A DNA stretch of 64,000 nucleotides, from positions 1 to 64,000 of the forward strand of contig JABZFO010000023.1 of assembly GCA_014237405.1 (NCBI GenBank), given 5' to 3'. The position numbers and the translations under genes were made by a program. The notes under the pieces were generated by a model, which had not been told where the DNA came from, ran no database searches, and worked only from the letters and a program-made list of their open reading frames with translations. This DNA comes from Desulfosarcina sp. (GTDB taxonomy: Bacteria; Desulfobacterota; Desulfobacteria; Desulfobacterales; Desulfosarcinaceae). The stretch's first letter is position 1. The number at the start of each line of letters is the position of its first letter. Of this stretch, positions 54,700 through 63,068 are shown piece by piece.

Positions 54700-54834
54700 T
54701 ATGAATTTTGAATTTTTAGTGTTGAATTCTGTCTTATTTATAATTTTGAATGATGAATTATGAATTAATGTATCCTGTTTTTCTAAATCGATAGAATGCC
54801 TTCATTCAAAATTAAAAATTTATAATTCATCATT
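54700..54834. repeat. AT-rich inverted-repeat element, copy C
   Basis: Same order of blocks as copy A (TGAATTATGAATTAATG, TATCCTGT.., CGATAGAATGCC, TCATTCAAAATTAAAAA), with an extra AT-rich segment on the left. It lies between rseP and purL in an otherwise compact gene run. Confidence 0.75.
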
Positions 54835-54850
54835 TGATTTTTAGCATCTG

Positions 54851-56215
54851 TCAACTGGAAAAGATCCGGGTAATATCGTTGTAGAACACAAAAATCATCA
54901 GCATAATCAGAATAAAAATACCGGCCTGCTGGGCGATCTCCCGCATGCGGGTGTTGATGGGACGCCGGATGGCCGCCTCGATTAAGAAGAACATCAGATG
55001 GCCGCCATCGAGAACCGGAATGGGCAGGAAATTGAGCACTGCCAAGTTGATGCTCAGCACGGCAATGAAAAAGATCAGGTTGGTGAGCCCCGCTTTTGCC
55101 TGCTGCCCCGCCATCTCCGCAATCATGATGGGGCCGCCAATTGTCTTGGTGGATACCGTCCCTTTGATCAGCTTGCCGATGCTCAAGATGGTCAGCCGGG
55201 AGATCTGGTAGGTCTGATCCACGCTGTCTATGACCGCCTGAATGGGTCCCCGTTTGAGGATGATGCGATCTGCCTCGGGGATATTGATGCCCGGAGTGGA
55301 AATGCCGATCCGGTAACTGTCCACCTTTTCCCCAAGCACGTTTTCCTCACTGTGCAGAACCGGCACGATCTCGACTGTAAGTGTCTCCTCCCCGCGGACA
55401 ATCCGGACCACCAGCGGTTCACCCTTGCTTCGGGAGATGATCTCTTTCATCGTGTTCCAGCTGTCTACCCGGCGATTGTTGATGGCGACGATCAGATCCC
55501 CTTTTTGCATACCGGCTTTTTTTGCCGGGTAGCCATCGGCGACTTCACCGACCACGGCCTTCAGGGGCGCCAATCCGGAGAATCCGACGTCGTAGTAGGG
55601 GACATCGTCCCCCAGAATATCTTTGGCCACCTTGGACTGGGGGGTGACCGCAACATCGAAAAAGGTATCATCACGCTTGATGGTAATGCGCACATTACCG
55701 CCTTTGCCATCGGCGATCAGCCGGTTGATATCGCTCCAGGAGGCCACCGTTTCCCCGTTGATGACCACGACCACATCCCTGGTCTGCAGGCCCGCCTGGG
55801 CTGCCGGGCTTTCCTTGACCACGTGGTTGATCACCGGGCGGATATCCTCGGTGCCGATGAAGTAGAAAAAGCCGGTATAGATGATTACCGCCAGAAGCAG
55901 ATTGAAAAATGGTCCGGCCGCCACAATCATGATTTTCTTGAACACATGTTTGTGGGTGAACGAATAGGGTATCATCTCCGGGTCAAGCTCGGCATCGGGT
56001 TCATCCCCCACCATCTTGACGAACCCCCCCAATGGGATGGCAGAGATGCGGTAATCGGTCATCCCCACGGTCCTGCCGAACAAGCGCGGTCCGAAGCCCA
56101 GGGAGAACTTCTCGACACCGACGCCAAAGAGCCTGGCGACAAGAAAATGGCCCAGCTCATGGAAAAAGATGAGAATGCCGAGGACGACAACAAAGGCAAA
56201 AATACTGGTAGTCAT
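54851..56215 (-). CDS. rseP: Site-2 metalloprotease RseP
   Basis: Intramembrane zinc protease that cleaves anti-sigma factors and signal peptides. HELGH is at about residues 20-24 and the second active-site motif NFLPIPVLDGGH near 395. Two PDZ domains lie between (about 115-190 and 205-285), and four membrane helices are visible. Length 454 is standard. It lies 10 bases downstream of dxr, as in the usual frr-uppS-cdsA-dxr-rseP order. Confidence 0.95.
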   Translation of the reverse strand: MTTSIFAFVVVLGILIFFHELGHFLVARLFGVGVEKFSLGFGPRLFGRTVGMTDYRISAIPLGGFVKMVGDEPDAELDPEMIPYSFTHKHVFKKIMIVAAGPFFNLLLAVIIYTGFFYFIGTEDIRPVINHVVKESPAAQAGLQTRDVVVVINGETVASWSDINRLIADGKGGNVRITIKRDDTFFDVAVTPQSKVAKDILGDDVPYYDVGFSGLAPLKAVVGEVADGYPAKKAGMQKGDLIVAINNRRVDSWNTMKEIISRSKGEPLVVRIVRGEETLTVEIVPVLHSEENVLGEKVDSYRIGISTPGINIPEADRIILKRGPIQAVIDSVDQTYQISRLTILSIGKLIKGTVSTKTIGGPIMIAEMAGQQAKAGLTNLIFFIAVLSINLAVLNFLPIPVLDGGHLMFFLIEAAIRRPINTRMREIAQQAGIFILIMLMIFVFYNDITRIFSS

Positions 56216-56225
56216 AGGCGATACG

Positions 56226-57389
56226 TTAACGCTCCTGCCGGCGGATCAGCGAAAGGGCCGTTTCTCTGGCCCAACGGTCCGCCTCGATAATCTGGCCAAG
56301 GTCTGCGCCATCTTCACCGGAATGGTGGTTTAAGGTCTGGTCGATGATCGGGTAAATCCCCGTAAACGGCAGCCGGTTGTCCAGAAACGCTGACACGGCC
56401 ACTTCATTGGCGGCATTGAGCACGGCGGGCAGGGTTCCCCCCTGTTCACCGGCCCGATAGGCCAGGGTCAGGCAGGGAAACCGCTCCAGATCCGGATCTT
56501 CGAAGGTAAGCTGACCGATATGGGCAAAATCAGGCGATGGAACATCCAGCGGCAGTCGCCGGGGATGGGAAAGGCCGTATGCAATAGCCCCCTTCATGTC
56601 CGGTATGCCCATTTGGGCAATCACCGCACCGTCCTCATAGGTCACCATCGAGTGAACGATGCTCTGGGGATGGACGACGACCTTGATCCGGTGAAAATCT
56701 ATATTAAAAAGCCACCTGGCTTCGATCACTTCCAGGCCCTTGTTCATCAAGGTGGCCGAGTCGATGGTAATTTTGCTGCCCATGGACCAGTTGGGGTGCC
56801 GAAGAGCATCTTTGGGGGTGATGGCGGAAAATTCCCCAGCCGGCCATTTTAAAAACGGGCCGCCGGATGCGGTCAGCAGGATCTCACGGATCCCGTTGTG
56901 ACTGTGGCCCGCCAGGCTCTGGTAGATGGCGCTGTGCTCGCTGTCCACAGGCATCAGCTTGACGCCGCGGCCAGCGATTTTCGCCATCACAATGTCGCCG
57001 GCCATGACCAGGGTCTCCTTGTTGGCCAAGGCAATATCTTTGCCGGCATCGATGGCGGCCAGGGTCGGCACCAACCCGGCCGATCCCACCATGGCGCCCA
57101 GCACCATGTCGGTATCCGGACAGGTGGCCGCTTCAACATACCCCGCTTCACCAAAGACAATCTCCACGTCCATGGTGGGCGGCAGCAGCGCTTTCAATTG
57201 TCTGGCATGGTCGGCGTCATAAACGGCCGCCAGCCGGGGGGTGAACTGGACAACCTGCCGGGCCAGCACCGCTACATTGGTCTTTGCCGTGAGCGCGTTC
57301 ACAGTGAACCGATCCGGGAATTGCCTTACAATTTCAAGGGCACTGGAACCAATGGAGCCGGTTGCACCCAGTATGGAAAGTGATTTCAT
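56226..57389 (-). CDS. dxr: 1-deoxy-D-xylulose 5-phosphate reductoisomerase
   Basis: Second step of the MEP isoprenoid pathway, NADPH and divalent-metal dependent. NADPH loop LGATGSIGSSAL at the N-terminus, metal site VDSEHSAIYQ, ASGGPFLKW and the NWSMGSKITIDSATLMNKGLE signature near 205-225 are all intact. Length 387. It sits between cdsA and rseP on one strand and would supply the precursor for UppS, encoded two genes upstream. Confidence 0.96.
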   Translation of the reverse strand: MKSLSILGATGSIGSSALEIVRQFPDRFTVNALTAKTNVAVLARQVVQFTPRLAAVYDADHARQLKALLPPTMDVEIVFGEAGYVEAATCPDTDMVLGAMVGSAGLVPTLAAIDAGKDIALANKETLVMAGDIVMAKIAGRGVKLMPVDSEHSAIYQSLAGHSHNGIREILLTASGGPFLKWPAGEFSAITPKDALRHPNWSMGSKITIDSATLMNKGLEVIEARWLFNIDFHRIKVVVHPQSIVHSMVTYEDGAVIAQMGIPDMKGAIAYGLSHPRRLPLDVPSPDFAHIGQLTFEDPDLERFPCLTLAYRAGEQGGTLPAVLNAANEVAVSAFLDNRLPFTGIYPIIDQTLNHHSGEDGADLGQIIEADRWARETALSLIRRQER

Positions 57390-57426
57390 GGTTGTTCGGT
57401 CTCTTGCGCCTCAATTGCGATCCCAA

Positions 57427-58233
57427 TCAGAATATACTGATTTTCAGCAGATAGGCAAGCGGTGAGGCAAACAGTAGTGCATCCAGCCGATCGAGAAATC
57501 CCCCGTGACCGGGAAGCAGCGTCCCGGAATCCTTGATCCCTGCCGATCGTTTGAATTCAGAGGCAAACAGATCGCCCACCTGTCCTGCAATGCCGATGAC
57601 CAGCGCAAAGACAATACATGGCAGGACCGTAAGCGAAGGAAGCAGCACCATTTTAAACAACAGGGCAACGATGATGTTAGCGGCCAGTCCACCGATGCTT
57701 CCCTCGATGGTTTTTTTGGGGCTGACCCAGGGGCAGAGTTTGTGGCGGCCCAAATAGGACCCCGAATAAAACGCGCCGGTATCGCCGGCGGCAACGATGC
57801 AAAGAATCCAGAAAATCCATTGGGCCCCGCTCTCGCCGAGTCGGATGAGGATTAAAAATGAAAGAAAAACAGGAATATAAACCAGCCCCAACACCTGCTT
57901 GGCCACCAAATGGGGGGCATAGGTATCGTTTTTGAAAAGGGGCAGGGTCAATCCGGCCACAAGGATGAGGTCCACGGCAACGATCAGCGGGGCATGGACC
58001 ATCCCTCCCCGGTGAACCGTCCCCACGATGACCGGTGCCAGGCAAAGCCCAAGCAGGGGGATCAGTCGCACCAGACCATCCGCATCCGGTTTGAAAACCG
58101 CCCGGTAATACTCCCACAGGGTCACCACGCTGACTGCGGCGATCAGCAGGGAGAAAACCATACCGCCTGCCGAAACCAGCAGATAGATAATGGGTACGGC
58201 AACAATTCCGGTGATCCAGCGTTTCAGGTGCAT
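57427..58233 (-). CDS. cdsA: Phosphatidate cytidylyltransferase
   Basis: Membrane enzyme making CDP-diacylglycerol. A 268-residue protein with seven or eight membrane helices. The C-terminal signature (GDLFASEFKRSAGIKDSGTLLPGHGGFLDR..) with the metal-binding aspartates is intact, as is the GDTGAFYSG segment. The gene lies between uppS and dxr, the canonical position. A copy of the ATAAACCGGAAA motif lies just upstream in the gap to uppS. Confidence 0.95.
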   Translation of the reverse strand: MHLKRWITGIVAVPIIYLLVSAGGMVFSLLIAAVSVVTLWEYYRAVFKPDADGLVRLIPLLGLCLAPVIVGTVHRGGMVHAPLIVAVDLILVAGLTLPLFKNDTYAPHLVAKQVLGLVYIPVFLSFLILIRLGESGAQWIFWILCIVAAGDTGAFYSGSYLGRHKLCPWVSPKKTIEGSIGGLAANIIVALLFKMVLLPSLTVLPCIVFALVIGIAGQVGDLFASEFKRSAGIKDSGTLLPGHGGFLDRLDALLFASPLAYLLKISIF

Positions 58234-58259
58234 GGCATTTTAGTATCTTAATCCTGAAA

Positions 58260-58282
58260 TTTGTTGTTTCCGGTTTATTCGG
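58260..58282. repeat. ATAAACCGGAAA motif copy between uppS and cdsA
   Basis: On the minus strand it reads CGAATAAACCGGAAACAACA, 18 of 20 bases identical to the copy at 17278. Confidence 0.55.
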
Positions 58283-58304
58283 GTTAGGGCCTCCGATGTC
58301 CGCG

Positions 58305-59057
58305 CTATGTTGAGGTGACGGCGCCGTAACGACGCTCCCGATTCTGGTAGTTCTCCAAGATTTGCACGAACTCATCTTCGCCGAAATCGGGCCAGAGGGT
58401 CGGTGTAAAAAAGATTTCTGAATAGGCAATCTGCCAGAGCAGGAAATTGCTGATTCGCATTTCACCGCTGGTCCGGATCAACAGGTCCGGGTCCGGTATG
58501 CCGCGGGTGTACAGGTGATCGGCAACCATCTCGGGCGTCACCGCAGCCGGATCGATGGCTCCCTTTTGGGCTGCAAAAGCAATCTGTTTGACCATATCGA
58601 CGATTTCCGCACGGGCCCCGTAACTGAGCGCCAGATTTAAGACCATCTTCTTGTTGTTTGCGGTGGCAGCCATGACCGCCTCCAGGTTTTCGCGGACCTC
58701 TTTGGGCAGCCGGTCAATCTGGCCAATGGTGTTGAGCCGGATTTCATTTTCGATAAGCGTCTGCCGTTCGGACTTTAAAAAACGCCGGAGCAGCAGCATA
58801 AGTCCTGAAATTTCAAGCTGGGGCCGCTGCCAGTTTTCGGTGGAGAATGCGTAGAGGGTAAGCGCGGCGATATTGAGCTTGCGGGCGGTTCGCACGATAA
58901 TCCGCACGGCTTCCGCCCCTTTTTCGTGCCCTTTGATGCGGTTCAGCAGGCGTTTTTTGGCCCAGCGGCCGTTGCCGTCCATGATGATGGCAACGTGTTT
59001 GGGCATTCGGTCGGGGTCGAGTTCATTCTGCATTGAAGAGGATGAACTAGAATTCAA
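58305..59057 (-). CDS. uppS: Undecaprenyl diphosphate synthase
   Basis: Cis-prenyltransferase that makes the C55 carrier lipid for peptidoglycan and LPS. IIMDGNGRWAKKR carries the catalytic Asp. LYAFSTENWQRP and the C-terminal DLLIRTSGEMRISNFLLWQIAYSE are intact. The start is either the TTG at 59057, overlapping frr by 11 bases, or the ATG at 59033. The serine-rich first eight residues are poorly conserved. Length 250 fits the family. Confidence 0.95.
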   Translation of the reverse strand: MNSSSSSSMQNELDPDRMPKHVAIIMDGNGRWAKKRLLNRIKGHEKGAEAVRIIVRTARKLNIAALTLYAFSTENWQRPQLEISGLMLLLRRFLKSERQTLIENEIRLNTIGQIDRLPKEVRENLEAVMAATANNKKMVLNLALSYGARAEIVDMVKQIAFAAQKGAIDPAAVTPEMVADHLYTRGIPDPDLLIRTSGEMRISNFLLWQIAYSEIFFTPTLWPDFGEDEFVQILENYQNRERRYGAVTST

Positions 59058-59604
59058 GGATCTCTTTCTCTTTGTTTTTGTATATCTCGTCTATCTTGGT
59101 GATATACTTGTCGGTGATCTTCTGCACACTGTCCTGAGCCTTGAAGGCGTCGTCTTCCGAGATGTCGCCGTCTTTCTTAAAGCCCTTAAGCAGTTCATTG
59201 GAATCCCGACGGATGTTGCGCGTGGCGATTTTGTGTTCCTCACACATCTTGCTGACCACTTTGACCAGCTCTTTGCGGCGCTCCTCGGTCAACGGCGGGA
59301 TGGATATTCGGATCAGCTTGCCGTCGCTGGACGGGGTAAGACCAAGATCGGACTTGAGAATGGCCTTTTCGATCTCCTTGATGGCAGAAACATCCCAGGG
59401 TTGGATGATAATCAAGCGGCTTTCGGGCACCGATAACGACGCCATCTGGTTCAGCGGAGTCTGCGTACCGTAGTAATCCACCCGGATACCGTCCAAAAGT
59501 GATAGAGACGCCCGTCCGGTCCTCACCCGCTTGAGTTCGTTTTCAAGATCACTAATGGTTTTCCCCATCCGCTCTTTGGTTTCCTGAAATGTGGATTCGA
59601 TCAT
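59047..59604 (-). CDS. frr: Ribosome recycling factor
   Basis: A 185-residue tRNA-mimic that with EF-G splits post-termination ribosomes. RVRTGRASLSLLDGIRVDYYG, ISIPPLTEERRKELVK and RDSNELLK are the conserved helices and hinge. Intact. It is encoded between pyrH and uppS, the order seen in most bacteria. Confidence 0.97.
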   Translation of the reverse strand: MIESTFQETKERMGKTISDLENELKRVRTGRASLSLLDGIRVDYYGTQTPLNQMASLSVPESRLIIIQPWDVSAIKEIEKAILKSDLGLTPSSDGKLIRISIPPLTEERRKELVKVVSKMCEEHKIATRNIRRDSNELLKGFKKDGDISEDDAFKAQDSVQKITDKYITKIDEIYKNKEKEILEF

Positions 59605-59680
59605 AGCTTAGGCACCTCGTTGACACGGGGTTAGGGTCTGTCTAAGTGAGTTGATGCGTCAGGCACGGTCGAACAGAAGT

Positions 59681-60394
59681 TTATCCGTCGATGGTGGTTC
59701 CGACGTCTTCTCCGTTGACCACCTTTCGTATGTTTCCCTTTTCCTTTAGGTTGAACACCATCAACGGCAGCTGATTGTCCATGGCCAGGGAGATCGCCGT
59801 CATGTCCATGACTTTCAGCTGCCTTTCGAGCACTTCCATATAACTGATGGTTTTGATGAACCGGGCATCGGCATTGCGCTCCGGATCGGAATCATACAGC
59901 CCGTTAACTTTGGTGGCTTTGAGCAGAATCTGGGCGTGAATTTCCTTGGCACGGAGAACCGCCGCCGTGTCGGTGGTGAAATAGGGATTTCCGGAACCGG
60001 CGGCAAAGATGACAACCCGCCCTTTTTCCAGATGCCGCAATGCACGGCGAAGGATATACGGTTCGGCCACCTCATGCATGGAGATGGCCGTCTGCACCCG
60101 GGTCTGAATGCCCCGTTTTTCAAGTGCGTCCTGGAGGGCCAGGCTGTTGAGCACCGTGGCCAGCATCCCCATGTGATCGGCCGATGTCCGCTCCATGCCA
60201 AAGGAACTGGCCGCCACGCCGCGAAAAAAATTTCCGCCGCCAACCACGATGGCCAGCTGCACATCCAGGTCAACGACGGCGCGGACCTCTTCCGCCACGT
60301 AGGAGAGCATGCTGGGGCAGATGCCGAAGTCCTGATCGCCCATCAGGGCTTCGCCGCTCAGCTTGAGCAGGATCCGTTTGAATTTGGCCGCCAC
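59681..60394 (-). CDS. pyrH: UMP kinase
   Basis: Hexameric amino-acid-kinase-fold enzyme converting UMP to [39 protein letters not shown] and VNGLYDSDP are all in place. Length 237, standard. It follows tsf by two bases and precedes frr by 76 bases. Confidence 0.97.
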   Translation of the reverse strand: MAAKFKRILLKLSGEALMGDQDFGICPSMLSYVAEEVRAVVDLDVQLAIVVGGGNFFRGVAASSFGMERTSADHMGMLATVLNSLALQDALEKRGIQTRVQTAISMHEVAEPYILRRALRHLEKGRVVIFAAGSGNPYFTTDTAAVLRAKEIHAQILLKATKVNGLYDSDPERNADARFIKTISYMEVLERQLKVMDMTAISLAMDNQLPLMVFNLKEKGNIRKVVNGEDVGTTIDG

Positions 60395-60396
60395 CG

Positions 60397-60996
60397 TTAT
60401 TCCGTTCCGATCTGAAATCTGGCGAATCGTTTGATGGTAATTTTTTCACCGGTTTTGCCAATCACTTCATTCAGGTAGTCGGCAATGGTCTTGTCCGGCT
60501 CCTTGACGTACTGCTGATTCATCAGGCAGCTTTCCTTGAAGAACTTGTTCAGCTTGCCTTCGGTAATCTTCTCGACCATCTGCTCAGGTTTGCCCATCTC
60601 AAGAACCTGTGCCTTGTAAATTTCACGTTCCCGGTCAATCATCTCCTGGGGAACATCTTCGGCAGCAATGCCCACCGGATTGGTGGCCGCGATATGCATG
60701 GCGATGTTTTTGGTAAATTCATTGAAATCATCCGTCTTGGCCACAAAATCGGTTTCACAGTTCACTTCCACCATGACACCAATCTTGCCGCCCATGTGGA
60801 TGTATGACTGCACGGTGCCTTCGGAAGTGGCACGGCCGGCCCGTTTTGCTGCAGTGGCAATTCCTTTCTTTCTCAGAAAATCGATTGCCTTTTCAAGGTC
60901 GCCGCCACACTCGCCCAAGGCGGCTTTACAATCCATGATACCGGCTCCGGATTTTTCCCGGAGTTCTTTCACCATTGCTGCACTGATATCTGACAT
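60397..60996 (-). CDS. tsf: Elongation factor Ts (short form)
   Basis: Nucleotide exchange factor for EF-Tu. [19 protein letters not shown] and [12 protein letters not shown] at the N-terminus, then [13 protein letters not shown]. The 199-residue form lacks most of the second core repeat and the coiled coil, as in many Desulfobacterota, Thermus and chloroplast proteins, so its length is not a sign of deletion. It is five bases downstream of rpsB. Confidence 0.96.
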   Translation of the reverse strand: MSDISAAMVKELREKSGAGIMDCKAALGECGGDLEKAIDFLRKKGIATAAKRAGRATSEGTVQSYIHMGGKIGVMVEVNCETDFVAKTDDFNEFTKNIAMHIAATNPVGIAAEDVPQEMIDREREIYKAQVLEMGKPEQMVEKITEGKLNKFFKESCLMNQQYVKEPDKTIADYLNEVIGKTGEKITIKRFARFQIGTE

Positions 60997-61001
60997 GTGA
61001 A

Positions 61002-61844
61002 TTATTCTCCCGTCGATTCTGCTTCTGAAGGCGCTGTTTCCTCTGTGGACTCAATATTTTCTGAGGACGCTGCTTCCTCTGTGGGTTCAATATTTTCGGC
61101 CGCGGCGGTCCCTTTGCGGATGATTTCGACCACCGGTCCGTCGGTGCCATCGGAAATCACTTTACGTTCACCGGGTTTGAGTTCTGCCGCGGCGGTCTCC
61201 AATTCGGATTCTTCTTCACCCTTGTCCGCCTCTGCCTGCTGGCGCTCCTTGTATCGGTCTTTTCCTTCGATACAGGCATCGGCCATTTTCGAGGAAATCA
61301 GCCGGATGGCACGAATGGCGTCGTCATTTCCGGGAATGACGTGATCGATTTCATCGGGATCGCAGTTGGTGTCCACGATGGCCACGATGGGGATGCCCAG
61401 ACGGCGTCCGTCCAGTTTGACGCGCTCCTTTCCCAATTTCAGGCCCTCTTTCTTGGGAAACAGGCTGATTGAACCATCGTTATCGATGGTGTTGAGGTAG
61501 TTCAGCCGGTCGACACTCTTTTTAATGGTCTGGAAATTGGTCAACATGCCGCCCAACCAGCGGTTGTGAACATAGAACATCTCGGCACGGTTGGCCTCTT
61601 CGTAAATGGATTCACGGGCCTGCTTTTTCGTTCCCACAAACAGGACCGATTTCCCGGCCGCAACCGTGTCCACGATGAAGTCGTAAGCATCCCTGAACAT
61701 CCTCACGGTTTTTTGCAGATCGATGATGTAGATGCCGTTTCTGGCCCCAAAAATGTATGGTTTCATCTTGGGGTTCCACCGTTTGGTCTGGTGGCCAAAA
61801 TGGACACCGGCTTCCAGCAGCTCTTTCATTGTCACGTAAGCCAT
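61002..61844 (-). CDS. rpsB: 30S ribosomal protein S2, missing a conserved internal segment
   Basis: From ATG 61844 (AAGGAG upstream) the product is 280 residues. [36 protein letters not shown] and the late [22 protein letters not shown] are conserved. S2 normally has NLGGIKDM..P..FxxDPxKExxAxxE between the long helix and RLGIP. Here VKLD runs into GRRLGIPIV at about 61408. About 31 residues are absent without a frame change. A Glu/Ala-rich acidic tail (about 205-280) ends the protein. S2 is essential, so this is likely a sequence problem. Confidence 0.9.
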   Translation of the reverse strand: MAYVTMKELLEAGVHFGHQTKRWNPKMKPYIFGARNGIYIIDLQKTVRMFRDAYDFIVDTVAAGKSVLFVGTKKQARESIYEEANRAEMFYVHNRWLGGMLTNFQTIKKSVDRLNYLNTIDNDGSISLFPKKEGLKLGKERVKLDGRRLGIPIVAIVDTNCDPDEIDHVIPGNDDAIRAIRLISSKMADACIEGKDRYKERQQAEADKGEEESELETAAAELKPGERKVISDGTDGPVVEIIRKGTAAAENIEPTEEAASSENIESTEETAPSEAESTGE

Positions 61845-62171
61845 TGTTTTCTCCTTGTTGGTTGGTTTTTCCCTCGCCCGCTTCACCCCTGAATCCGACT
61901 TTCCACAGAAAGCACCGGGATCAGGTCCACAGACGTGTAGTTTAGAAACGAGTTTACTTACCAAAATTAGTTTTAGGTCGCAAGCCTAAAATGACGATTC
62001 TTCGATTCGTCAGGTGATTAGCCCGAAGGCTGAAGGCAGTTAGGAACCATAAACCAAAGACCAGAAACCAGCGATGCAACCGTTTCCAACACCCCAGGCC
62101 CAGCCAGTCCAACCAACCAACTAACTAACCAACCAATTCAACCAATCAAACCAATTAAACAAAACAACCAG
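61845..62171. other. rpsB upstream region
   Basis: Contains two small hairpins (61971-61991, TTTTAGG/CCTAAAA; 61993-62011, GACGA/TCGTC), which could terminate the upstream prfA-prmC transcript on the minus strand, and a low-complexity tract at 62040-62171. No clear promoter or gene is seen. Confidence 0.5.
62089..62170. repeat. Low-complexity CCAAC/CCAAT tract
   Basis: Degenerate tandem words such as CCAACCAACCAACTAACTAA and CCAATCAAACCAATTAAAC fill the space just downstream of prmC. A similar ACAAACCCAACAAAC tract precedes the KptA-like gene near 13690. Confidence 0.65.
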
Positions 62172-63068
62172 TCAACCCTTTTTGACCATCACCGCAACCC
62201 GATCGTGTCCGCTGTAATCCTTGATGATTCGCGGGGGTCCGTATTGGCCGGCTTCCCTGGCGATGGACTGGGTGTCCATTTTCTGGTCATAACCCATCTC
62301 CAGCGCGACCAGGCCGCCTGCTCTCAGATAACGGTGGGCCGATTCGATGATGCGTCGAATGCACTTCAGACCGTCGCCGCTTCCATCCAGGGCCATCTTG
62401 GGCTCGTGATTGCGGATTTCCGGCTGCAGACCGTTCATATCGCGGCTACGGATATAGGGCGGGTTGGAAACGATGAGGTCGAACATATTCCGGTCCGGCA
62501 CAAGGGCCGCATCCCAGTCCCCGCAAAACCAGTCGATTCGATGATCCACCTTGTGTTTTCGGGCATTTCGCCGGGCCATCGGCAAGGCCGCCGCGGATCG
62601 GTCCATGGCCACGTATCGATGCTCGGGATGCTCGTGGGCCAGAGCAATGATGATGGCACCGGATCCAGTACCCATTTCCAGCACCCGTTTTTGTGATCCG
62701 GCGTGATCGTCGAGGAAAGGCAGCACCGCCTCCACCAGGCATTCGGTCTCCGGCCGGGGAATCAGCACCGACGGGTTCACCGCCAGTTCTAAGGACCAGA
62801 ATTCCCGGATCCCGGTGATATAGGCTACCGGTTCACTGTCCACCCGCCTTCTGATCAATGATTTGAATCGCTTCAATTCATCTTCACACAGGGGCTGGTC
62901 GTAGTTCAAATAGATGTCGATGCGCCGGATGTCCAAGGTATGGGCCAGCAGGATTTCCGCTTCGCTTCGGGCATTTCCGACCTGATGGTTCTTAAAATAT
63001 CCGGCCGTCCACTTCACCAGGTCCAGAACGGTCCATGGTGACAGTCTATGCGTCGACGCGTTCGGCAT
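62172..63068 (-). CDS. prmC: Peptide chain release factor N5-glutamine methyltransferase
   Basis: Methylates the GGQ glutamine of release factors using S-adenosylmethionine. N-terminal helical domain (about 1-90), then the SAM motif [16 protein letters not shown] near 128 and the catalytic SNPPYI, which binds the Gln side chain. Length 298, intact. It overlaps the end of prfA, its substrate gene, by 23 bases, the usual arrangement. Confidence 0.95.
   Translation of the reverse strand: MPNASTHRLSPWTVLDLVKWTAGYFKNHQVGNARSEAEILLAHTLDIRRIDIYLNYDQPLCEDELKRFKSLIRRRVDSEPVAYITGIREFWSLELAVNPSVLIPRPETECLVEAVLPFLDDHAGSQKRVLEMGTGSGAIIIALAHEHPEHRYVAMDRSAAALPMARRNARKHKVDHRIDWFCGDWDAALVPDRNMFDLIVSNPPYIRSRDMNGLQPEIRNHEPKMALDGSGDGLKCIRRIIESAHRYLRAGGLVALEMGYDQKMDTQSIAREAGQYGPPRIIKDYSGHDRVAVMVKKG

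Noticed and set aside
60397-60996. Deletion in tsf because EF-Ts is only 199 residues
   Set aside because: The short EF-Ts form is normal in many bacteria and the sequence is continuous across its motifs.
62089-62170. CRISPR-like or tandem regulatory array downstream of prmC
   Set aside because: Only degenerate 4-8 base words (CCAAC, CCAAT) without defined units or spacers.
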